Origin: an uncultured Bacilli bacterium
GTDB taxonomy: Bacteria; Bacillota_I; Bacilli_A; RF39; UBA660
Reading direction: 5' to 3'
DNA length: 64,000 nucleotides
Assembly (NCBI GenBank): GCA_934130545.1
Contig: CAKOYD010000007.1
Location: forward strand, 6,062 to 70,061
Shown here: positions 52,708-61,994 of the stretch, in pieces
Numbering within the stretch: position 1 is the stretch's first letter
Layout of the letters: every line of letters begins with the position of its first letter
The notes under the pieces: generated by a model
What the model was told of the DNA's origin: nothing
Databases searched by the model: none
What the model saw: the letters and a program-made list of their open reading frames with translations, nothing else
Made by a program: the position numbers and the translations under genes

Positions 52708-53802
52708 ATGAGTAAATATAAAGTAGCAGTATATGCCATTTGCAAGAATGAGGAACAGTTTGTTGATAGATGGTGTGATAGTGTTATGGAAGCTGATGAG
52801 GTTATTGTTTTAGATACTGGTAGTACAGATAATACTATTCTTAAATTAAAAAATAGAGGAGTTAAGGTATATAGTGAGGTTATTGATCCATGGCGTTTTG
52901 ATGTAGCTAGAAATAAGTCTCTTGATTATGTATCAGATGATATAGATATATGCTTGTGTATAGATTTGGATGAGGTAGTGAGTCCGGGATGGAGAAATAT
53001 TTTAGAAAGTAATTGGGATGATAGTATTACAAGATGTAGGTATAATTATGTATGGAGTCATGATAAAGATAATAAGCCTTTAGTTAATTTTTATATAGAT
53101 AAGATTCATAGTAGATATAATTATAAATGGACTCATCCTGTTCATGAAGTTTTAACTTATACTGGTGATAAGAAAGAGAAATATATTTTATTAGATAGTA
53201 TTTGTGTTGATCATTATCCGGATAGTAGTAAGAGTAGAAGTAGTTATTTACCTTTATTAGAGTTATCTGTTAAAGAAGATCCGTTAGATGATCGTAATAT
53301 GCACTATTTAGGTAGAGAGTATATGTTTTATCAGATGTGGGATAAGTGTATTGAAACATTAAAAAAACATCTTTCTTTAAAGAGTGCAACTTGGAGAGAT
53401 GAGAGATGTGCTTCGATGAGATTTATTGCTAGGAGTTATTATAATCTTGGTAATATAGAACTAGCTAGGATATGGTATGAAAAAGCCATTAGTGAGGCAC
53501 CTTATTTAAAAGATGGGTATGTAGAACTTGGTTTATTAGAATATAATTTAGGTAATTATAGTGATGCTTGTATTTATTTAGAGGAGTCTTTAAAGATTAA
53601 GGGTAATAGAAAGAGTTATATTAATGAATCTTTTTGTAATGATAATACAGTTTATGATGTACTTAGTATATGTAAGTATAATTTGAAGGATTATAAAGAT
53701 AGTTTGTATTATGTTGTTATGGCTTATAATATGGATAGGGATAATGAGAGAATTAAGAATAATAAGAAATTAATAGAGGATATGATATGTATAACAGATT
53801 AA
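52708..53802 (+). CDS. family 2 glycosyltransferase with TPR repeats
   Basis: A 364 aa cytoplasmic protein. The N-terminal GT2 domain (about residues 1-215) has AVYAICKNEEQFVDRWCDSVMEADEVIVLDTGSTDNT, the metal-binding CIDLDEV (D-x-D type) and HSRYNYKWTHPVHEVL. The C-terminal part (about 220-360) has TPR helices (YNLGNIELARIWYEKAISEAPYLKDGYVELGLLEYNLGNYSDACIYLEESLKI). SunS- and Clostridium-type glycosyltransferases with TPR often modify proteins or surface polymers. The acceptor is unknown. The superoxide dismutase gene begins inside its last codons (16 bp overlap), so the two are coupled. Confidence 0.85.
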   Translation: MSKYKVAVYAICKNEEQFVDRWCDSVMEADEVIVLDTGSTDNTILKLKNRGVKVYSEVIDPWRFDVARNKSLDYVSDDIDICLCIDLDEVVSPGWRNILESNWDDSITRCRYNYVWSHDKDNKPLVNFYIDKIHSRYNYKWTHPVHEVLTYTGDKKEKYILLDSICVDHYPDSSKSRSSYLPLLELSVKEDPLDDRNMHYLGREYMFYQMWDKCIETLKKHLSLKSATWRDERCASMRFIARSYYNLGNIELARIWYEKAISEAPYLKDGYVELGLLEYNLGNYSDACIYLEESLKIKGNRKSYINESFCNDNTVYDVLSICKYNLKDYKDSLYYVVMAYNMDRDNERIKNNKKLIEDMICITD

Positions 53803-54401
53803 TGCTTGATTATGATTATAATTCTATGGAGCCAGTTATTGATGGTGAGACGATGTATATTCATTATAATAGATATTATTTAGGTTATTTAAATGAATTA
53901 AATTACCTGTTAGAGGGTAGTAATTATAAATATACCAAGCGAGAATTAGCTAATATGATAGATAGTTATCCAATGGATAAGAGAGGGGATATTCTATATA
54001 ATTTAGGTGGTGTAGTTAATCATGAGATATATTTTAATAGTATAAGTGATAAGGGGAATATATATCCTAGTGGGAAGTTAAAAGAGGATATTAATACTTA
54101 TTTTGGTAGTTATGATAATTTTAAGAAAGAGTTTAAAAAGAGTGCAAATAGTTTAAAGGGTAGTGGTTATACTTTCTTGGTTAAGGATAAGAATAATAGG
54201 TTATTAATAATTAATACTTCTAATCAAGATACACCATACTATTATGGTTTTGTTCCTATTATGGGACTTGATTTATGGGAACACGCTTATTACTTACATT
54301 ATAAAGATAATAGGAGATTATATATAGATAATTTCTTTAAGATAGTTGATTTTAATAAAATAGGGGCTTGGTATGATAATGAAAAAAGAACTAGATTTTA
54401 G
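53787..54401 (+). CDS. sod: Fe/Mn superoxide dismutase
   Basis: Converts superoxide to hydrogen peroxide and oxygen. The start ATG 53787 has GAGGA 6 bp upstream and overlaps the glycosyltransferase gene. The 204 aa product keeps all four metal ligands (His26, His79, Asp162, His166 in GLDLWEHAYYL) and the gateway Tyr34. Departures from the usual sequence are Tyr30 where His30 is nearly invariant, and LGGVVNH in place of NNGGGHxNH. A Gln in SNQDTP fits the Mn-type position. The gene runs tail to tail with PBP1A and the stop codons overlap within a shared terminator. It is probably active, though divergent. Confidence 0.85.
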   Translation: MYNRLMLDYDYNSMEPVIDGETMYIHYNRYYLGYLNELNYLLEGSNYKYTKRELANMIDSYPMDKRGDILYNLGGVVNHEIYFNSISDKGNIYPSGKLKEDINTYFGSYDNFKKEFKKSANSLKGSGYTFLVKDKNNRLLIINTSNQDTPYYYGFVPIMGLDLWEHAYYLHYKDNRRLYIDNFFKIVDFNKIGAWYDNEKRTRF

Positions 54402-54409
54402 TTCTTTTT
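54383..54409. terminator. bidirectional terminator overlapping two stop codons
   Basis: AAAAAGAACTA (54383-54393) pairs with TAGTTCTTTTT (54399-54409). The sod and PBP1A stop codons both lie in this hairpin. Confidence 0.85.
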
Positions 54410-57403
54410 CGTTATAGTTATTGTTCTTTCAGCAGTTACTGGTGATTGACTATTATATACCGCTGTATATGTTATTTTATAGTCACCAGCTGGAAGAGCG
54501 TTAATAGCATTTTCTAAGTCTTTAATGCTTGAATATGATGTTCCATTAACGGCGTATGTTATAGTGGCACTGCTAGTTATATCTTTGTTATTGTATTTTA
54601 CAGTTATACCATTTTCTTTATAACTTTTTTCTTGAATTACCATTTGTTTATTACCAGTAAGTTCAATAGTTATCTCTTTGTTATCACTATTACCGCTTGA
54701 TGATAATTTTATACGATAGCCATCACTAGCATTAGCTTTAAATTTTTCATATTCTGTTTTAATTATTAGGGCAGTGTAGTTATTCTTTTGGGTGTATGTA
54801 TAATAATTATTTTTAGTAAAGTCGAGTTTAGTTAAAGTCCCTTTGCTATCTTCTGCATATATTGCAAATCCAATATTACCAAGTGTATTTTGATTATAGG
54901 CAAGTCTAGCATTTAATGATTTTTCTCCTTGTTTACCATAGACTGAGTTAGAGAAGTAATTCTTTAAATATGTTTCAGTAATGACTTCTGGTTCCTTAAA
55001 TGACCATGTGATAGTGATATCTTTATTGGTTTTTGTTGTTTCTTTAACATTGGTAATGTTTGGTAGAGCAGCATAACGTGGTGATACGTCATCACTCGCT
55101 GGTTCAGTTCCTTTAACAAAGTATTCAGTTAATATCATATCTTCTGGAGTATATTCACTTGGTAATTGAGCAGGCCATGTTTCTTTTTCAACACGACTAG
55201 CAACAACTGAACTTGGCATTGTCCAACCAGTAGTATCTTTTGGAATATATTGCATAATATTAGACATTAATGTATCTTTAGGAGTGTTATTTGTATTATA
55301 GTAGTCAGACATTATTTTAGCATATCCATACCATAGAGCTACTGAGTATTTAGAAGTGTAGGATATTGTCCAAAGATCGTTAGTTGCATAGTCTGGTAGT
55401 CCGTATCTTTTTCTTGTTGCTTCATCATAGTTTGTAGTACCTGTTTTTGTAGCAACGTGTGAGCCGTTTACTCTTCCACCACCACTAAATCCATTATTAG
55501 TAGCATATTCTAACATATTGTTCATTAGGTAGGCAGTTGAATCTTTCATTACTTTTTCTTTATTTGTTTTGTATTCAACAACTTCACCGGTATTTCGATA
55601 TTCTATTTTAGTTACTGAATAAGGTTCAGTATAATATCCCATTGAGGCAAAAGCTGCATAGGCACTGGCCATTTGTAATGGAGTAGCACCTGGATTAAAT
55701 CCTCCAATAGCATGAGCTTCGTGAATGCTTCCTCCTTCAATTTCTGGAGTGATTCCAAGACTTGTAACAAAACTTAAGATATTTTTCTTGTTGGTGTTTT
55801 GGAAAGTTTTTAGGGCAGGTATATTACGAGATACTGCTAGGGCTTGACGCATAGTAATTAAACCTTGATAACTGTTATCCCAGTTGCCAACTGATACACC
55901 ATTTGAATATGTCCATGGTTCATCCATATATAATGTATAAGTTGAAGCATTATTAAATTCAATGGCAGGACCATAAGCAAATAGCGGTTTAGCAGTTGAT
56001 CCGGGTTGTCTTGTTTCTTGTGTTGCAAAGTTATGAGTTAAAATTCCATCTTTATTACGTCCAGCTCCAACAGCAGCGATAGCACCTGTTTCAACGTTTA
56101 TAACAGCAATTCCTGCTTGAGCATATTCGTCATGCCATGCATATGTTTCACCAGTCATAGCTTTATTAATACCATCTTGAATACTTTTTTCCATAGTAGT
56201 ATATATTATCATTGGTACAGTATAAGGATTATCGCCATTTGGATTATCTTTAGTTTTAGTTTTATTCATTATTTCTTCAACTACAGTATCAATATATCCT
56301 TGATATTCTGATCCATTGGATTTTTTTCCTACTAATAATGTTTCAATATCAACTTGTTTTGCTAAATCTCTTTCTTCTTTAGTGATGTATCCATGACGAT
56401 ACATAAGGTTTAGAACAGTATTTATTCTTTTGTTAGCAGATTCAGGATTTTTATATGGATCATGACGACCTGGGGCTTGGAAAAGACCAGCTAGTAAAGC
56501 AGCTTCAGGAAGACTTATTTCGCTAACATCTTTACCAAAATAATATCTACTAGCTTCTTGAACTCCCCATGCTGAACCTCCTAAGAAACTATCATTAACA
56601 TAAAACTCTAATATTTGTTCTTTAGTATATTTCTTTTCTATTTGAAATACAGATATATAAACATCCTCTAATTTTCTCATGATTGATTTTTTAGTTGATG
56701 TTAAGTGATTTTTTGATATTTGCATTGTTAGGGTAGAGGCACCACCGGCTTCACTTCGTCCCATTAATTGATAAACTGTGGCTTTGATAAATCTTGGTAG
56801 GTCAACACCGTTATGTTGGAAAAATCTTGAGTCTTCAGTAGCAACAATTGCATCAATTAATACTTGAGGTAATTGGTCATAGGAAACTGATTCTCTTTTT
56901 TCAGTACCTAGTTTAGTTATTACTTCACCATTTACATCATAGACTATTGTTTGATCTTGGTTCTTTAAGGCATCAGGATCAAATTTGTCAGTTGTTAGGG
57001 CAATGTAAGCAAATAGTCCAGCAATGGCTATAACAGCAACAATTCCTATAATAAGAATAAATGTAACTATTTTTTTCCATAACTTTCTTTTTTGCTTTTT
57101 TTCTTTATTATTACTATTATTAGTTTTTTTCTTTTTCTTGGCCATTATTTGGTCATCTCCTTTTTTTAAGAAATTTATTTTTTTAATTGTTTCAAATTTA
57201 TCTTTCTTTTTAAACCATTTAATTATATTACTACTATTATAATAAATATATATAAATAGTGCTATTACAGGAATTAATAATAATCCATACCATTTATATA
57301 TATAGATTGATAAAGATATAATTATTATTGATATAGTAAATATAAATACATCAAAGAAGTCAAAATCATTTAATTTTAAATTACGTAGATTAAGCTTTTT
57401 CAT
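54398..57403 (-). CDS. pbpA: class A penicillin-binding protein (PBP1A), with N-terminal two-TM extension
   Basis: A bifunctional peptidoglycan synthase, 1001 aa if translated from 57403. The glycosyltransferase domain (GT51) has EDSRFFQHNGVD, GGASTLTMQISKNH and KYTKEQILEFYVND. The transpeptidase has STAK (GSTAKP), SRN and KTGT motifs, all intact, followed by Ig/FN3-like domains (last about 230 aa). A normal PBP1A N-terminus starts at MAKKKKK (ATG at 57145), with AAAGGAG upstream; the extra 86 residues upstream hold two TM segments and have their own GGTGG site. Both starts may be used. With two extra TM segments the enzyme domains remain outside. It overlaps recU by 14 bp. The symbol is family-level. 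Confidence 0.88.
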   Translation of the reverse strand: MKKLNLRNLKLNDFDFFDVFIFTISIIIISLSIYIYKWYGLLLIPVIALFIYIYYNSSNIIKWFKKKDKFETIKKINFLKKGDDQIMAKKKKKTNNSNNKEKKQKRKLWKKIVTFILIIGIVAVIAIAGLFAYIALTTDKFDPDALKNQDQTIVYDVNGEVITKLGTEKRESVSYDQLPQVLIDAIVATEDSRFFQHNGVDLPRFIKATVYQLMGRSEAGGASTLTMQISKNHLTSTKKSIMRKLEDVYISVFQIEKKYTKEQILEFYVNDSFLGGSAWGVQEASRYYFGKDVSEISLPEAALLAGLFQAPGRHDPYKNPESANKRINTVLNLMYRHGYITKEERDLAKQVDIETLLVGKKSNGSEYQGYIDTVVEEIMNKTKTKDNPNGDNPYTVPMIIYTTMEKSIQDGINKAMTGETYAWHDEYAQAGIAVINVETGAIAAVGAGRNKDGILTHNFATQETRQPGSTAKPLFAYGPAIEFNNASTYTLYMDEPWTYSNGVSVGNWDNSYQGLITMRQALAVSRNIPALKTFQNTNKKNILSFVTSLGITPEIEGGSIHEAHAIGGFNPGATPLQMASAYAAFASMGYYTEPYSVTKIEYRNTGEVVEYKTNKEKVMKDSTAYLMNNMLEYATNNGFSGGGRVNGSHVATKTGTTNYDEATRKRYGLPDYATNDLWTISYTSKYSVALWYGYAKIMSDYYNTNNTPKDTLMSNIMQYIPKDTTGWTMPSSVVASRVEKETWPAQLPSEYTPEDMILTEYFVKGTEPASDDVSPRYAALPNITNVKETTKTNKDITITWSFKEPEVITETYLKNYFSNSVYGKQGEKSLNARLAYNQNTLGNIGFAIYAEDSKGTLTKLDFTKNNYYTYTQKNNYTALIIKTEYEKFKANASDGYRIKLSSSGNSDNKEITIELTGNKQMVIQEKSYKENGITVKYNNKDITSSATITYAVNGTSYSSIKDLENAINALPAGDYKITYTAVYNSQSPVTAERTITITKKN

Positions 57404-57938
57404 TTTCCACCAAACTTTCTATTACTTTAATATAATCTATTCTAGGTGTATATTTTATTTGTAATTTATAGGTATTATTTTTAAAAAAATCATAGGGAAT
57501 AGATTTTCTTTCGTTATTATTAATATAGTCTAGTAAAGTATCTCCCATGATTAAGTAATCTTCGTTTAAAGTGGTAAATCGTACTATTAAGAAAGCAATA
57601 CCTTGGTGTTTTATAACATTTTTAATGTGTTCTAACTGATGGGGATGAATATTACTTAATGGGAAACTGGTTTTACTAATAGTTTCTTTAGCATCAAATT
57701 CAATATATTTGCCTTTATAGACACCATTATAGTCTAGAGTAGACTGAGTTTCAAAGTAAGCCTCGGTGATTTTTCCAGTGTTATAAATTACTTTAATAGG
57801 TTTAATTGGTGTTGGTTTTTTATATATTAATGCTATTTCTTTATCTTTGTAATATTCATTTGATACATTTATATCACTTTCCAATGACATACCACGATTA
57901 GAATAAGTTGATGTTTTATTGTATTTTAAATAATGCAC
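57390..57938 (-). CDS. recU: Holliday junction resolvase RecU
   Basis: RecU cleaves Holliday junctions in recombination and chromosome segregation. The start is set at GTG 57938, since AGGTGAT lies 4 bp before it; an upstream in-frame GTG at 57947 overlaps that site. The 182 aa product shows NRGMSLESDINVSNEYY, AYFETQSTLDYNGVYKGKYIEFDAKET (acidic residues and the E-F-D-A-K metal site), FPLSNIHPHQLEHIKNV and FLIVRF. The pairing recU-PBP1A is typical of Firmicutes, and the genes overlap, so they are cotranscribed. A TATAAT box lies at 57962-57957 on the minus strand. Confidence 0.92.
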   Translation of the reverse strand: MHYLKYNKTSTYSNRGMSLESDINVSNEYYKDKEIALIYKKPTPIKPIKVIYNTGKITEAYFETQSTLDYNGVYKGKYIEFDAKETISKTSFPLSNIHPHQLEHIKNVIKHQGIAFLIVRFTTLNEDYLIMGDTLLDYINNNERKSIPYDFFKNNTYKLQIKYTPRIDYIKVIESLVENEKA

Positions 57939-58073
57939 AACAATCACCTATAAATAATTATACTATAAGATAACTAATTTTTCTATATAATTTTAATAGT
58001 TAACAATGCTTTACATAAAGTTAATTATTATGTGTAAAATGAATTAAATACTATATTTTGCATACTATTTATT

Positions 58074-58889
58074 ATGAAATTAAAATTATTTATTAAGGGA
58101 TTAATTGTTGGTCTTGGAAAGATAATTCCTGGGATATCTGGATCATTACTAGCTATTAGTTTAAATGTTTATGATAGAGCAATATTAGCAATTACTAATT
58201 TCTTTGATGATGTAATAGAGAATATTAAGTTTTTATTTACTTTATCATTAGGTATAATAGTTAGTATTATTATATTTAGTAAGATTATTCTTTACTTTAT
58301 TACTAATTATTATGTTATTACAATGTTATTTTTTATAGGATTAATACTAGGGGGATTATTAATATTTAAGAGTAATTATACTAGTAATAAGAAGAATCTG
58401 ATTATTTTACTTATATCATTTTTAATAATTATTATACTTTCCAGTTTTTCACATAGTAATAAATATGTTATGGAAGGTAATTTTATTGATTATTTAGTAT
58501 TTTTTGGCTCAGGTATTATTGATGCGTTGGCCACTATTGTACCTGGAATATCCGGAACAGCCTTACTTATGAATATTGGAGTATATGAAATAATAATATC
58601 AACTATTAGTAATATTACAGATATTAATTTAATAATTACTAATATTAGGGTACTTATACCATTTGGGTTAGGAATGGTACTAGGGTTTATACTATTATCT
58701 ATTCTAATTAGTTATTTATTAAAGAAATATCATAGTGAAATGATGGCATTTATTTTAGGAGTTAGCATTGGTAGTATGGTACTATTAGTAATTAGTGTAT
58801 TTAGAAGTAATTATACATATATAGAATTAGTATTAGGTTTATTATTTATGATTATGGGGATATTTATTGGAAGAAAATTTAGTAATTAG
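58074..58889 (+). CDS. popT: DUF368 polyprenyl-phosphate transporter (PopT-like)
   Basis: DUF368/PopT proteins recycle undecaprenyl phosphate across the membrane for wall synthesis. The 271 aa product has about eight TM segments and two internally repeated PGxSG motifs (KIIPGISGSLLAISLNVYD and TIVPGISGTALLMNIGVYE), the hallmark of the family's inverted repeat. No ribosome binding site precedes ATG 58074, and a possible -10 element lies only 7-12 bp upstream, so a leaderless message is possible. It stands divergent from the recU-PBP1A unit, consistent with a wall-related role. Confidence 0.85.
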   Translation: MKLKLFIKGLIVGLGKIIPGISGSLLAISLNVYDRAILAITNFFDDVIENIKFLFTLSLGIIVSIIIFSKIILYFITNYYVITMLFFIGLILGGLLIFKSNYTSNKKNLIILLISFLIIIILSSFSHSNKYVMEGNFIDYLVFFGSGIIDALATIVPGISGTALLMNIGVYEIIISTISNITDINLIITNIRVLIPFGLGMVLGFILLSILISYLLKKYHSEMMAFILGVSIGSMVLLVISVFRSNYTYIELVLGLLFMIMGIFIGRKFSN

Positions 58890-58899
58890 AGTTTTTTTC

Positions 58900-58928
58900 T
58901 TGATAACATTTACTTTTTATTTTATAAT
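58900..58928 (+). promoter_or_regulatory. promoter of the pseudopilin-like protein
   Basis: TTGATA (58900-58905), 17 bp and TATAAT (58923-58928). Confidence 0.75.
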
Positions 58929-58954
58929 TATGTTAAATAGAAAGTAGGTTTAGT

Positions 58955-60622
58955 ATGAAAAAGAAGAATGGATTTACTTTGGTAGAGTTATTAAGTGCAA
59001 TTGTTATACTTGGACTTATTGCTAGTATTACAGTGTATTTAGTAGTAAGAAGTATTAATAAAGTTAAGGAAAATGCTAAGTTAATTACTTATAATAATAT
59101 AAAAGATATTTCAAAGATATATACAGATGAAGTAGCTGGTTATTGGAATATAAAAGATAGTTATGAATATAGTTGTATATCATTAGGTAATATGATAGAG
59201 GTTGGGTATTTTGATGAAAAAGTTATTAATGATAATGATGAATTATCAAAAGACACTATGGTAAAAGTAATTAGAAATAAAGAGAGTAAAGTTATTAAAG
59301 AGACTAGTTTTTCTTTTGAGGATAGCATTTTATCGGATGTTGATTGTAATTATCAATCTAGTGTATTTATATCTACTAGTCCGAGTGATTTAAGTGAAAA
59401 AGTTACAGAGGTAAATGCTAAGATATTATATAATACTTTAGGTAGTGATTATTATAGATACTTTTATATATCTGGATTTAGTGAAAATACTGTTACTACT
59501 AATGATATAGTATATGCTTGTGATAGTATAGGTAGTTGTAGTAACAATACTGTTAATAATTTGGAGTCAGGTCATTGGTATTTAGCAAATAGTGAAGTAG
59601 TTAGATTAAGTGTTAAATCTAATGGTGTAGTATCAGCTTTTATTAATTATAGTGGAGCGAATGTAGCAGAAGCAACTAAAAACATTGATGCAATATTTGA
59701 CAGTAATCCACCTGTAATTAGTCTTAGTATTTATAAGATAGGTAGTTATGAAGGAAATACTCCTAAGAGTAAGGGAGAGTTTATTACTAATACTAGTAGT
59801 AATTATGTAGTTAATGAATGGAAAAATTATGGGTATTGGTTTGATATTAGTACGGATAAAAATGCAGTGATTAAATGGACTTATAATAGTGAAGGTAGTG
59901 TTAATGGGGATACTCCTAGTAATAGTGGGGCTAATTGTAATAATGCTTGTTCTAAGACATTATCCGGAAATGGTAATCGAAAGGCTATTATTGAAGCAAT
60001 AGATGAAGCTGGTAATAGTAGTAAGATAGAAGTTAATATTTATATTGATCGAACTGTTCCTAGTTGTACATTAAATGTTAATACTAGTACGATTACAGCA
60101 ATATCTAGTGATAATATGAGTCAAATAATGTATAATGGTTGGAATTCATCTTATAGTGGTGATAGTAGTACTAGTAGAAATATAGGTATTGGTACTCATA
60201 CATATTATGTTAAGGATACTGCTGGTAATATTAATAGCTGTAGTTTAGAAGTTACAGATATTACTAAAAAATGTACTCAAGGATATAGTATTGAGGGTAA
60301 TAGTTGTGTTAAGAGAATAAATGCATATTCAATATATAAAGCAGATGGTTGGTGTCGTTGTGAGGGTAATAATGATACTGATATTGATGATGTAGGATGT
60401 TATATGAGGGATCCATCTATTAAGAGTTCTGTTGCTTGTAGTTCTTGCAGAAATGGTTATTATTTAAAGGAAAATCATTGTTCAGCAAAGTTTAGTTATT
60501 ATTGGTGTTCTGATACTGATGCTTCAAAAGAAGACGGACAGTGTGTTTATAGATTAGGAATAAGTTATGAATGTGCTAGTGGGTATACTAATTTAAATAA
60601 TAGTTATTGTTATAAGAATTAA
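58955..60622 (+). CDS. type IV pilin/pseudopilin-like protein with Cys-rich C-terminal region
   Basis: A 555 aa protein. The N-terminus KKKNGFTLVELLSAIVILGLIASI is a class III prepilin signal: a short basic leader, cleavage after Gly, Phe+1 and Glu+5. It is much longer than a pilin. A middle beta region (about 130-400) includes an Ig-like part (KIDRTVPSCTLNV, TAGNINSCSLEV), and the C-terminus (about 415-555) is Cys-rich with CTQGYSIEGNSC, CASGYTNLNNSYC units similar to the repeats in the protein at 15618. No pilus assembly genes (prepilin peptidase, ATPase) are in the window. It may be a minor pilin or a surface protein using this signal. Confidence 0.75.
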   Translation: MKKKNGFTLVELLSAIVILGLIASITVYLVVRSINKVKENAKLITYNNIKDISKIYTDEVAGYWNIKDSYEYSCISLGNMIEVGYFDEKVINDNDELSKDTMVKVIRNKESKVIKETSFSFEDSILSDVDCNYQSSVFISTSPSDLSEKVTEVNAKILYNTLGSDYYRYFYISGFSENTVTTNDIVYACDSIGSCSNNTVNNLESGHWYLANSEVVRLSVKSNGVVSAFINYSGANVAEATKNIDAIFDSNPPVISLSIYKIGSYEGNTPKSKGEFITNTSSNYVVNEWKNYGYWFDISTDKNAVIKWTYNSEGSVNGDTPSNSGANCNNACSKTLSGNGNRKAIIEAIDEAGNSSKIEVNIYIDRTVPSCTLNVNTSTITAISSDNMSQIMYNGWNSSYSGDSSTSRNIGIGTHTYYVKDTAGNINSCSLEVTDITKKCTQGYSIEGNSCVKRINAYSIYKADGWCRCEGNNDTDIDDVGCYMRDPSIKSSVACSSCRNGYYLKENHCSAKFSYYWCSDTDASKEDGQCVYRLGISYECASGYTNLNNSYCYKN

Positions 60623-60645
60623 GGAGAATTTATCTTCTCTTTTTT
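60621..60645 (+). terminator. terminator after the pseudopilin-like gene
   Basis: AAGGAGAA (60621-60628) pairs with TTCTCTTT (60635-60642), then T-rich. Confidence 0.7.
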
Positions 60646-60654
60646 CTTTATAAA

Positions 60655-60663
60655 TGGTATAAT
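60655..60663 (+). promoter_or_regulatory. extended -10 promoter of the scpAB unit
   Basis: TGG plus TATAAT (60658-60663), 25 bp upstream of scpA. Confidence 0.55.
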
Positions 60664-60687
60664 TAGATTAAGTTAGGAGTAGTTAAT

Positions 60688-61410
60688 ATGGATTACAGTG
60701 TTAAAATAGATGCTTTTGAAGGTCCTCTTGATTTACTTCTTCATCTTATTAAGAAATCTAATATTTCAATATATGATATTTCGGTAGAAGAAATAACTAA
60801 TCAATATTTAGATTATATTAATAAAATGGAAGAGTTAAATATAGATGTAGCATCTTCTTATTTGGTTATGGCAGCTTCTTTAGTTGAATTAAAATCTAAG
60901 TCTTTACTTCCACATAAAGAAGAAAAAGAAGATAATGATGAAGAAGAATTAAGTAGAGATAGTTTAATAAATAGATTAGTAGAATATCAAAAATACAAAG
61001 ATATAACTAGTAAATTTAAAGAATTAGAAATAGAAAGAAATCAAATCTATATTAAACCTCCAGAAAATATTAATAATTATGTATCAGAAAAGATAACTAG
61101 TGAAGACAGTGCATCATCAGAACTGTTGGTTGAGGCTTTTGAGAAGTTATTAGAGAGAAAGAATTTTGAAAAACCATTATTAACTAAGGTTACTAATAAA
61201 GAATATAGTGTTAGGCAAAGAAAAAGTGAGATAAAGAAAATATTATCTAGTAAGAAGATAGTTGAGTTTAGTGAATTATTTGAGGTAAGAAATATTAGTT
61301 ATGTTATTACTACTTTTTTATCTATTTTAGAGATGGCTAGAGAAGATGATTTAATAATTAAACAAGATGATAATTTTAAGAATATATATATAGAATTGAA
61401 GGTGAAATAA
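60688..61410 (+). CDS. scpA: segregation and condensation protein A
   Basis: ScpA is the kleisin of the SMC-ScpAB condensin that organises the chromosome. The 240 aa product begins DYSVKIDAFEGPLDLLLHLIKKSNISIYDISVEEITNQYL, the diagnostic N-terminal kleisin block, has ELKSKSLLPH, and ends in the C-terminal winged helix that contacts the SMC head (KKIVEFSELFEVRNISYVITTFLSILEMAREDDLIIKQDDNFKNIYI). The scpB gene starts at its last base (TAATG), so the two are translationally coupled. The unit continues with the phosphorylase and the serpin. Confidence 0.95.
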   Translation: MDYSVKIDAFEGPLDLLLHLIKKSNISIYDISVEEITNQYLDYINKMEELNIDVASSYLVMAASLVELKSKSLLPHKEEKEDNDEEELSRDSLINRLVEYQKYKDITSKFKELEIERNQIYIKPPENINNYVSEKITSEDSASSELLVEAFEKLLERKNFEKPLLTKVTNKEYSVRQRKSEIKKILSSKKIVEFSELFEVRNISYVITTFLSILEMAREDDLIIKQDDNFKNIYIELKVK

Positions 61411-61964
61411 TGCTTGGTATTTTAGAGGGTTTATTGTATGTACAGGGAGATATGGGTCTTACTTTAGAACAGGTTTGTGATATATTAAATATATCTTATG
61501 AAGATGCTAAAACATTAGTATATACTTTAAAGAAACAATATGAAGAAGATGAAGATAGAGGACTTAGAATTAATTATTTAGGTAATACTTTTAAGTTAAC
61601 TACTAAAGAAGAACATAAAGAATATTATGTAAAATTATTAGAGAATCCAAAGAGTCATACCTTATCTGATTCAGCATTAGAAGTACTTGCTATTATTGCT
61701 TATAATGAACCTATTACAAGAATTAAGATAGATGAAATAAGGGGTGTTGATTCTACTTATGTTGTTAGAAGGTTATGTGCTAAAGGGCTGATAAAAGAAT
61801 GTGGTAAGGCAGATTTACCGGGTAGACCTACTTTATATAAGACAACGGATGACTTTTTAGATTATTTTAATTTATCTAGTATTAAAGATTTACCAGATAT
61901 TGGTAGTGTAGAAAATATTGATAAAGAAGTAGATTTATATCATTCTAAATATACAGAAGAATAA
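61410..61964 (+). CDS. scpB: segregation and condensation protein B
   Basis: ScpB forms dimers that bind ScpA in the SMC complex. The 184 aa protein consists of two winged-helix domains; LGILEGLLYVQGDMGLTLEQVCDILNIS and SDSALEVLAIIAYNEPITRIKIDEIRGVDSTYVVRRLCAKGLIKECGKADLPGRPTLYKTTDDFLDYF are typical. It starts in a 1 bp overlap with the scpA stop. The next gene, pyrimidine-nucleoside phosphorylase, follows after 30 bp with no terminator between. Confidence 0.95.
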   Translation: MLGILEGLLYVQGDMGLTLEQVCDILNISYEDAKTLVYTLKKQYEEDEDRGLRINYLGNTFKLTTKEEHKEYYVKLLENPKSHTLSDSALEVLAIIAYNEPITRIKIDEIRGVDSTYVVRRLCAKGLIKECGKADLPGRPTLYKTTDDFLDYFNLSSIKDLPDIGSVENIDKEVDLYHSKYTEE

Positions 61965-61994
61965 TAAATAAGAATAAAAAGGGAGATGAGAGTT

